Below are positions 55,634-64,000 of a stretch of DNA of 64,000 nt, one piece after another. The notes under the pieces were generated by a model, which saw only the letters and a list, made by a program, of their open reading frames with translations, did no database searches and was not told where the DNA came from. Source of the stretch: Diphasiastrum complanatum (lineage: Eukaryota; Streptophyta; Lycopodiopsida; Lycopodiales; Lycopodiaceae); the NCBI GenBank assembly GCA_029204225.1, contig MU831890.1, forward strand, positions 1 through 64,000. The letters run 5' to 3'. Every line of letters begins with the position of its first letter. The first letter of the stretch is position 1. The translations under genes and the position numbers were made by a program.

Positions 55634-57264
55634 TGTGAAAAACTATAAGTTCTAACAATAATTGTACCACTTGTGGATGCAATTCAAATCTTTCACACTC
55701 CCTCTTTACTGCACATCCGTGTATCATAACCATAGAGTATCTGACATATAAAAAGCAAAAGAAAATGTATTGAACAATAAAACTTCCATTCGTCATCTTT
55801 CAATAACTGGCTAGGGAACTAGATTTAAAATGATTCCTCTATGTAGCAACCAGGCTGGTTTGACTCACAAAATCTGCTTCCTCTTGTTTTCCTTACCCTT
55901 TTTTCGCACTCTGCTTCATCTCTATATTTGTCATCCTTAGTGGAATACCAAAAACCTGCACTTCCATCTCTTTGATTAAGAACTAAATGAAAATCCTAAC
56001 ATAATGCAAAAGACTTATGCTTTGAATCAACGCTAAGGAACTAGCAAAGAATTTGTTGTCATATATGGAATTCACTACTATCAGTACAAATGTTCCCATA
56101 TTGCAAGATTTTCGACTAAAAAGAATGCAAGGTCCTTCAAGCCATGTTTGCAACCTTGTTAGCAATGATTATTTGCGCATTTTTTTTCTTTGATTGGATA
56201 GCAAATACATAGGTAAAAGTACACCAATAGAAAGCTTAGAACGTAGCAAATTATAGGCTGTCTAGGGGTAGTGAAACTAAGCACCAAGTCAAATGTGTAC
56301 ATGTATATTTCTTTAGTGAGTTAAGGAACTCTCATGGGCAAGCTAAGACAGCAATAAAATCTGCCATCCAAGAGGTACCAAACCGTCAAAATTTTGATAG
56401 CAACTTATTAACAAATTGTGGGCAATCTTCCTTCCACATTAGGGCTTTAATTCCCGTGATTTAGGTCACTCATTCACAACAACTTAAGGCTATACAAGTG
56501 TGCCCTTAGAGTAGCTAGTTAGCACCTTATCAGCCACCAATTGCATCCAAATAGTGCCATGAAAATGCGTGAGTAGGACAGCAAAATGCCTTCAGATTAA
56601 GGGCATAAATTCAGCAAATTAGGGCTGCATTTCCAGTGGAATAGGCCATCAAATGCCCGCGAATCAGGGCAGTAAATGCTCGCGGATTAGGGCACACAAT
56701 TTTAAGCAGCAAAATGCAATTAGCGAGCTACTTCAGGCATAACATGCGCCCTCACAACTGGCGTTTTCCAGCAGGATTAGGCCACAAAAAGTGCATTCAA
56801 TTCTAGCAAACATATTTGAAAAACAACGAGTATTTGGCTACTATAAATACGACCTAATCGCCAACAAAAATTGTGCCCATTATAGCTGGAAAAAGTGTGC
56901 CCATAGCAAGGATTTAGGGCTGAAAACAGTGCTTGTTTGAACAGTAACTTCCTAGCTTCATTCAGCGACATTCAACTGGCTTCCGCAGTGAGTTTCTATC
57001 AGCAAGATGTAGGCAAAAACTGCATCCACCTATGAGCCACTTTGGTCAGCATTGAAACCTCATGTTAGAGCAATGTACTATGGAATCAATTCATCCTGCT
57101 CATAGCATTCTATAAGGCTTTCAACGAGCTTCACGATTCTTAGTTTCTATCAGAGTCAATGCTAGAACCGATAAAAATTGCCCTACAAGTATTCTACATA
57201 TCAATACTATGCAAATGATGAACACATGGATCCTATGGACATGAGTCCCACCCCTCTGATACCA
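55634..57264 (-). mobile_element. Possible non-autonomous LTR element (or LTR remnants)
   Basis: A primer-site-like minus-strand TGGTATCAGAG lies at 57264-57254 beside TGTGAAAAACTAAGAAGTTC (57265). A near match, TGTGAAAAACTATAAGTTC, starts at 55634, 1.6 kb away. The match covers only about 24 bp. The interval contains no gag or pol motif but has a run of related AGGGC-containing short motifs at 56570-56710. This could be a small non-autonomous LTR element or a chance pairing. Confidence 0.35.
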
Positions 57265-57620
57265 TGTGAAAAACTAAGAAGTTCTAACGTCTCCTATCTT
57301 ACTGGCACGCCTCATTTGGCCGCGACCAGGTTGAACGCCCGAAGTGTCCCCAGGTAGCCCACCACCCCTGATGCTGCCCGCCATCCTACCCACCCTGCTC
57401 GACCACTACTTTGCCTCTTCCTTGCTTGCTTGCCACGTGACATCCATGCTTTATCCCATAATATTTTAGGAGAAGTGATCTGCTTGTAGATATACTCCAA
57501 AGGCACAGTATCCCTCATGCGTGTGTGTGTGTGTGCACAGGTCTGTGTGCCGCGCTCACGAAAAAATCTGTGTCCGACAAAAATTGTTCATCGGGCTCGG
57601 GACCCTCTGGGACCCACGGT

Positions 57621-58170
57621 CGTGCCCGCGACCTGCCTGTGCCCGCTTACACATATATGAGGCAAAAACTCTCTCCTATATAGGGATCAATGACTCTCTA
57701 CAATATAGGGATCAATGACTCTCTAGTTCCTACTAACGAGTAGCCAAGAAACACTTGTAATGAAAAGCCATTAGTATCAGTCATAGAAGACAAAAAGCCA
57801 TTGCAAAAATGCCCAATACTAAAGTGCATAATAACATAGCTTAGCGTAATGAACATAATATACTACAACGGCCGTGCCCGCGACCTGCCTGTGCCCGCTT
57901 ACACATATATGAGGCAAAAACTCTCTCCTATATAGGGATCAATGACTCTCTACAATATAGGGATCAATGACTCTCTAGTTCCTACTAACCAGTAGGCAAG
58001 AAACACTTGTAATGGAAAGCCATTAGTATCAGTCATAGAAGACAAAAAGCCATTGCAAAAATGCCCAATACTAAAGTGCATAATAACATAGCTTAGCGTA
58101 ATGAACAAAAATGCCCAATACTAAAGTGCATAATAACATAGCTTAGCGTAATGAACATAATATACTACAA
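57621..58170. repeat. 252-bp tandem duplication with nested 50-bp and 24-bp repeats
   Basis: A 252-bp unit starting CGTGCCCGCGACC at 57621 repeats at 57873 with few differences. Inside each unit TATAGGGATCAATGACTC is itself doubled. In the second unit, a 50-bp segment (AAAATGCCCAATACTAAAGT and onward) is repeated at 58057 and 58107. Confidence 0.92.
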
Positions 58171-58641
58171 TACAATTTAGGCCTGTCGAAATGCCGTATT
58201 TGAAACATGAGAGCAATCTTGTACATGCATCATAATAGCATGGTTAAGGACTTAAGCATTAATGTTGTTTGGGGCGACAAGGTGAATAGGCCGCAGCGGA
58301 AACGGAGGCCGTCGTCCCCAACAAAGAAAAACAATGACAATGTAGAAATAAGATCTTGGATTACTTAGAGAACGGAATGATAGAGCAGTTTTGATGCGTG
58401 TAGTTACTGAATATTAGGGTAGGTGCCTAAGACAACCATGAAGAAATGCTAAAGATTAGGCGTTTGAGACAGCCATGCATTTCTCCGTTATAGATACTCG
58501 TAACAGCAAAAGAAAAGGAGATAGAACAATAACGATTCTGTATATTCAATGTTGTAATAACAACTATCAGATCACAAGACAATTGTGTTAATAAGCGCGT
58601 GTCCTACTTACAGAAACAAAACAATTGATATAGTTTTGAAT

Positions 58642-58643
<2 letters not shown>
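58171..58643. other. Stretch left of the GA-containing LTR
   Basis: No gene. It may be the outer part of the Copia-9 LTR, whose end I could not fix. Confidence 0.3.

Positions 58644-58724
<81 letters not shown>
58644..58724. repeat. (CT)n microsatellite within an LTR
   Basis: About 40 uninterrupted units, the longest in the window. It lies about 460 bp from the inner LTR end of Copia-9, on the transcribed side of a CTATATAAGG TATA-like box (minus strand, near 58840). Confidence 0.95.
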
Positions 58725-58728
<4 letters not shown>

Positions 58729-59185
58729 AGTCAGATACAGTGAAACCAGTTTTGGTCGTTTGAATTTGTCAATTGATATTGATCATTCATCTAATCTATA
58801 TATGATTCTTCAAACGCTCATTTCCTTATATAGTTGTTGGATGATCTTATGTTATCCTATTTTACAATCACAAGATCGTTAACAACTGTTTAGATCGGTA
58901 ATTATTAACTGGAGCGTGAAGACATAAACAGTATGTTAGGAAAATTTTGTGTAAATTTGCATATTGTCACATTCTTCACATTCTTCTCGGGTGCCCGAAT
59001 TGGCCTGAAATCCCGAGTATAAAACTTTGTCGCTTTTTTGCAAAAACCTTTTGTGCTCAGAATCACTTTGAAAAATGCGAACTGTGCAACAAAACAGTTC
59101 ATTTCTGCAGACTGCTTGGAGGAGTGATTTACATAAGTGAGTAAGAGAGCAGTTAGGATGAGTAGGAGAAAGATTAACTCCAACA
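58725..59185 (-). repeat. Copia-9 3' LTR (inner part)
   Basis: On the minus strand the LTR starts TGTTGGAGTTAATC at 59185, directly after a purine-rich tract at 59198-59186. The first 30 bp resemble the LTR starting at 63456 (TGTTGGAGTTTAATC). A TATA-like CTATATAAGG is near 58840. The LTR extends through the CT microsatellite to an unresolved left end. Confidence 0.75.
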
Positions 59186-61245
59186 CTCCCCATTAAGCTT
59201 ACTACTACGAATCTGAATTAAAATTGAGATTTAACATACCTACTAAAGTAGAATGTTTCTCTCTTGGCTTTGTCAAAATATCAATCAACATACTGTCTGT
59301 ATGATAGTAACTTACTACAACGTCTTTATTATGAACTTCTCTCTAATAAAATGAAACTGAACTTCTATGTGTTTAGTTCTAGTATGAGTTCGTGGGTTCA
59401 GAGATAGAGCTATACAAATTTGATTGTCGCACTGGAGTATAGTTGGACCGATCTGCGGAAATTACAGATTCTGTAGCAACCTTCTGAGCCAAATAATCTC
59501 CTTCATTGATGTAGCTGCAACATATTTTGATTATGTAGAGGACAACGAAATGCATTTATGCTTTCTACTATTCCATGAAATGGGTCCTCCTGCAAGGAAA
59601 CAAATATAACCTGATGTGGACTTTCTGGTTTCCACGTCTCCTGCCCAATTTGAATCTGAATCATGTGACTAATGTAAGTGTAGCTTCTGTATTACTATTA
59701 TAGTACAAAGCATAGTGTTTCGTAGCTTGAATGTACTTATGTGTTCTTTGCATAGCCTTCCAATTTTGTAAGCCTTGATTGGACATGCAAGATCAAGTTG
59801 TGTGTAGATCATTGAATACATTATAGATCCAATGATGGATTGACAAGGATATCTATACATTTATTTCTATCTGCTTGAGTTCTGGGGCACTTGGATCCTG
59901 GATACATGGGTGAGTCTATCGGCTTACAGTCCTCCATGTCATATCTGCAAAGTACATTGGTTAGATAGGCTCCTTGGCTTATAGCGATCCTTCTGCCTGC
60001 GCAATCTCTGGTGATCTCCATACCAAGTAGGTAATGAACTAGGTCTAAATCAGTCATCTCAAACTCGCTTGAAAGCAAAGATTTTGTTTCATACAATAAC
60101 TTATTTGAATTGCTAATAATTAAGGAATCATCAATATATAAAGCTATTATGACATAGCTTGATCCTTTATACTTGAGATACACATTTGAGTCTACAGAGC
60201 AAGATGTAAAATTGTGCTGCAACAAGAAGTGATTAATTCTTCCATACCAGGCCTAGGAGCTTGCTTGAGGCCATAAAGTGCCTTCTGCAATTTACATACC
60301 AGACGCTCTTGGCCTTGAAGGACACAACCTTCTGGTTGATAAATGAAAACATCTTCTTGTATATATCCATGAAGGAATGTTGTCTGGATGTCCAAATCTT
60401 CTACAATAGCTATAGCCAGCAAGATTCAAATATATTGATGCTTTACCACTAGACTGTAGGTGTCAGTATAATCTATTCCATATTCTTGCTCATATCCTTT
60501 AACCACCAATCGAGCTTTCCATTTGGATATTGATCCATCTGGCTTGAGCTTTAGCCTGAAGTTCCACTTAGTGTCAATTACTTTCGTACATGCAAGAGGA
60601 TTAACAACCATGTCTTGTTCTTCATTAACGAGTTGTACTCAGCGTCAATTTTTCATTGTCTGCATCTGACATTGATAATGCTTCTACAATAGTAGCAGGT
60701 TCATCATGACTGATGAACACCTTAGGGACGAAATAATAAGGTTGTTGTCGTTGTCGTGTAGATCTTTGAACTGCAGGTTCCTGAGCTGATGTCTCTCCTG
60801 GGTGAATGATAGGGATATCTTCAGATTGTGGTTGAGCAGTCATGTCTAGGCCTATCAATGGTAAATGGAGTTGTTGGAACAAACTTCTGCGTTTGCTGTT
60901 TCTGCTTAAAATCATAGAATTTGTTTTCAAGGAAGACAACATCGCGGTTGATTGATCTGGCCAGTTTCAATATCATAGATGCGGCATGCTTTATGTGAAG
61001 TTGAATAGCCGATACAAATATACTTATAGCTAACTGGGATTAGCTTCTTCCTCAGATCAAATGATATTTGTGCATAACAGAGACATCCAAACACATGTAG
61101 GTGTTTAAGGTTTGGTTTGTAGCCATAGTAGGCTTCAGTCGATTGCCTTTGTGATGGAATAATTTTGCAGATAGCAAGTTGTAGAAATTGCTTCAGCCCA
61201 AAATTTCTTGGGTAATTGAGCATTGGACATCATGGATCGTGCAGC
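59186..61245 (-). pseudogene. Copia-9 integrase(end)-RT-RNase H remnant
   Basis: Reading leftwards: post-core integrase (NFGLKQFLQLAICK, LHVFGCLCYAQISFDLRKKL) from 61245, the linker, RT start ([40 protein letters not shown]), then LDIQTTFLHGYIQEDVFIYQ and [17 protein letters not shown]. The catalytic site is YIDDSLIISNSNK (canonical YVDD), and MTDLDLVHYLLGMEITRD follows. RNase H is fragmentary, ending SYYHTDSMLIDILTKP near 59270. Stops and shifts are frequent. Gag, protease and the integrase core are absent, cut at about 61245. Confidence 0.88.
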
Positions 61246-61254
61246 TTCCAACAG

Positions 61255-61440
61255 TGGTGGGCCTAAGCTTAAACATGCTTATGGGACTAAGTCCAAACTT
61301 AAAGCTAATTAACTTGTGCACTTACACTAACTTAGAATTAAACTTAACTTGAACTTAGGTTTTAAATCTTAAACTTAAACTTTCTAAGTTGAACCATTAC
61401 AAATGAATGCTTGTAATAGTTAAACTTAAATAGTAAAAGG
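61255..61440. repeat. Array of TAAACTTAA-like motifs
   Basis: At least ten copies of AACTTA or CTTAAAC in about 185 bp (for example CTTAAACTTAAACTTTCTAAG). It sits at the truncation point of Copia-9. Confidence 0.6.
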
Positions 61441-61589
61441 TTTAAGCAGAAGGTTTTCCTAATCTGAATTACTTGTGGGCTTACAAAACACATGTCACAA
61501 TAAATTCCTATGTTGGGCTAACATAAGAGACAACATTCCTTTACTTTCCTAAATCCCATGTTAATCTAGTTCCATTCATATTGCTACAA

Positions 61590-62480
61590 TTTTACTCGCA
61601 TTGTCGCACAGTCTGCAAAAATACTCTATTATGGAAGACAGACAAGAGAGTGGCAGCTCGACTTGTCGAAGTCACCCGACTTGTTGGACTTATCCGACTT
61701 ATTAGGGAAACTTGACTTGGCCGACTTATCGGGGAGTCCGACTTATCAAGCAAGAGAGTGGCAGTCCCGACTTGTCGAAGTCATTCGACTTCTTATCTGA
61801 CTTATCGGGGAAACCTGACTCGGTAGACTCATCGGGGAGTCCGACTTATTGACTTAACCGACTATCATCAAAGACCATCCTAACTCCATTGACTATTGAC
61901 AACGATACGCTTGACTCCGAATAGTCGAAGCCTTCTCACGCCCACTTCCTGTATTGTGCAACTACTTGGACAATGACAACAGCAGCCATGATCTGTTCCA
62001 GATGGCGCAAACGGCTCCACGCCATCTTCTTGTACATACATATGCACAAATATAAACTGTATATAGTTGATCATTGTAATCAATTAATGAGCAGTTAATA
62101 CTAGACAATAAGTTGATTCGACATACGCTCGAGCACCCATAGTCGTCGAGACGCCAACTTATTAGAGACAGACTTAGTAAATGCTTTCAAGCATTCATTC
62201 ATTCCTTCTCAAACTGATTGTCAGTATAAGCTCATAGCTGTTACAAATCGTAGTTAGCTTTGTGAGCACATTGTTTCGCCCGCTATTGATTTGTGCTCAC
62301 TAGCGTCATCTGAATTATAGTTCTATACATTCAATCTAAATAAAGTATTGTCTGGTTTTGTGTTCAGATTTTGTCAGTGTTGCATGTTCTATGTTTTCTG
62401 TCTAACTCTCTAATTGATTTGTCTGACTGTTTGCTCTTCTACTTTTGCAACCAAACTCTATTTTGTGTTCGCCTATTGTA
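61590..62480 (+). repeat. LTR related to family A, with 108-bp internal duplication
   Basis: The right part (about 62170-62310) resembles the family A LTR end region (GCACATTGTTTCGCCCGCTATTGATTTGTGCTCACTAGC against CTATTGTTTTGCGCTCATTAGC). The left part carries a 108-bp unit starting CAAGAGAGTGGCAG at 61643 and again at 61751. TATAAACTGTATATAG near 62050 could be a TATA box. Neither terminus was fixed. Confidence 0.6.
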
Positions 62481-62639
62481 GTAGTATTGCATGCACCAAG
62501 GGAGTTGGTCGACCACTATTAAGGCCTGTTAGTGACTTAAAACCTTGAGAGGACCCAGACACTCTAATTGAGACATATGGAGTATTGCATGTACGTGTGA
62601 AGGATCACGATAAGCCAAAAAAAATATCTAACCAATGTA

Positions 62640-63441
62640 CTTCACAGGTATGGCATGGAAGACTGCAAGTCAATAGACTCGCCCATGGATCCAGGTTTCA
62701 AGCTCTCGAAGGACATCTGCCCAAGGATTGAAGCAGAATAGAAAGAGATGCGCAAATATCCCTATCAATCGATAGTTGAATAGATCATGTATGCCATGAT
62801 CTACACTCGATCTGACTTAGCATTCACAGTCAGCACAATATTGCGATATATGTCGAATCCTGACCTACCTCACTAGAAAGCTCTACTAAGAGCATTAAGA
62901 TACATTCAAGCCACGAAGCACTGTGCTTTGTGCTATGATGAAAATACAGAGGACACTCTAATTCTAAATGCTTATCCGACTTTGACTAGTGGGCTGGAGG
63001 CGTGGACACTCAAAAATTCACTTCTGGCTACCTATGCTTTCTAGTAGGAGGACCCACCTCATGGAACAGTCAAAAGCATAAATGTATTTCTTTGTCCTTC
63101 ACAGAGTCCAAATATGTCGCAGCCACCTCTCTAGTAAAGGAGATCATTTGGATCATAAGATTGTATCAGGATCTAAAGTTCCCTCAAATCAATCCAACTA
63201 TATTATATTGCGACTATCAAACCTGCATCGTCTATCTTTGAACCCATGAACTCACTTTAGAACTAAGCATATTGAAGTTGAATTTCATTTTCTTAGAGAG
63301 AAAGTTTAGAACAAAGATGTCAAAGTAACTTTATTGTCATACCGATAGTATGTTGGCTGACATTTTGACAAAGCCATTGTCAAGGAAGAGGCATATTGCC
63401 TTAGCAAACATGCTAAACTTCATTCAGAATCCTAGCAATTA
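62640..63441 (+). pseudogene. Copia-10 RT end and RNase H
   Basis: Pieces read RYGMEDCKSIDSPMDPGFKL, IMYAMIYTRSDLAF, HCALCYDEN and then a 79-residue frame with SGYLCFLVGGPTSWNSQKHK, LSFTESKYVAATSLVKEIIW and ILYCDYQTCIVYL. That is the RNase H of copia elements, with the Asp-Asn pair of canonical CDNQ changed to CDYQ. The tail has HTDSMLADILTKPLSRKRH. It is close to Copia-9 in the shared part. Integrase and most of RT are missing. Confidence 0.87.
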
Positions 63442-63444
63442 AGC

Positions 63445-63455
63445 TTAAGGGGGCG
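63445..63455 (+). other. Copia-10 polypurine tract
   Basis: TTAAGGGGGCG directly precedes the LTR start TGTTGG at 63456. Confidence 0.75.
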
Positions 63456-64000
63456 TGTTGGAGTTTAATCTTATTCCTACTCACCCGAATTCAAATTTTG
63501 AGTACTCCTAATGTTATAAAGCTACCTTTACAAGCTTTACTTCCGGCGCCACTGGCGCCAACATTGTCCCCGGCGTCGCTCCCGGCGCCACTGTGGCCAG
63601 AATCCAGCCGGCGCCAACTTCCTATGGCTGAACATCTTTGATCGGTTCTAGCGAAGTCCAGAGAGCTCAGATCGATGTGCAATCACCTCACACGATCTAG
63701 GCATGATTAAAGGAAGCCTGGGGATCCTCTGTGTTTGCTTTGGTTGGTATGTTCCGTTTGTTGTGTGCTTGCTTGGACACAAATGACCTAGTTCCTACTT
63801 GGCTCTCAGGTGATGTGGGCGTGCTAAGTTTGAGGAGGGGATATTTTCATTGAAGCTGATTTAATAAAGAAGAAAAGAGAGCTGTGGGGCCCGGCCGATA
63901 GAATGGAGAGTTTCAAAAAATAAAGAGGATTGAGGCGATAATCTGTTGGAAGTACACCTCTCACTATAATGGAGGACCACCTTGATGGGTTACGAGCATT
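63456..64000 (+). repeat. Copia-10 3' LTR (runs to or near the window end)
   Basis: Starts TGTTGGAGTTTAATC, like the Copia-9 LTR. It contains a GC-rich block with four GGCGCC sites (63545-63615). The right end is not visible within the window. The open frame on the minus strand at 63491-63682 has no recognisable domain. Confidence 0.7.

Noticed and set aside
1-64000. CRISPR array, operons, Shine-Dalgarno sites or other bacterial features
   Set aside because: No regularly spaced repeats with unique spacers were seen, and the spliced genes and retroelements show this is plant nuclear DNA.

Overview
This is nuclear DNA of a land plant with a large, transposon-rich genome. The support is spliced genes with GT-AG introns, a plant-type EMC4 and a plant XTH, Ty1/copia elements primed from initiator tRNA-Met (TGGTATCAGAGC sites), hAT and MULE remnants, and long GA/CT and TA microsatellites. 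The 25.7 kb intron and the MULE type lean towards a fern, gymnosperm or other non-flowering lineage. That is inference, and I cannot name a species.

Only two host genes are visible, both on the minus strand. The first is EMC4, a subunit of the ER membrane protein complex. It runs from 30113 down to 3018 in six exons that join in phase into a complete 181-residue protein. Two 5' exons (29618-30113) are separated from four 3' exons (3018-3894) by an intron of about 25.7 kb. The second is a xyloglucan endotransglucosylase/hydrolase (XTH), 50509-51840, four exons, 310 residues, with an N-terminal membrane-anchor-like segment.

Layout. 1-3017: gag zinc-knuckle remnant, a 36-bp tandem duplication, a TTCGAA cluster, gene-free DNA. 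3018-30113: EMC4. Its intron 2 holds a Ty3 integrase scrap, two LINE 3' ends and a LINE endonuclease, an ORF1p-like fragment, a copia element (10187-19634, minus, TSD GTCCA) whose 5' LTR was hit by a second copia (15197-19329, plus, TSD GAGAA), an LTR-like repeat, a decayed Ty3 element, a hAT transposase remnant and a copia gag. 30114-50508: a dense mosaic of broken copia pieces on both strands, fragments of one long LTR family, a gypsy-like 5' end, a MULE/SWIM transposase remnant and a short tRNA-like SINE candidate with 14-bp target duplications. 50509-51840: XTH. 51841-58643: gene-poor DNA with microsatellites, a 252-bp tandem duplication and a possible non-autonomous LTR element. 58644-64000: two copia remnants of one lineage in opposite orientation, with LTRs containing internal arrays.

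No retroelement is intact: all have frameshifts, stops or deletions. The most unusual points are the EMC4 intron, the nested insertions, a copia derivative carrying a roughly 0.7 kb unidentified open frame in place of its reverse transcriptase, a SINE-like insertion, and a LINE 3' hairpin with apparent compensatory changes.
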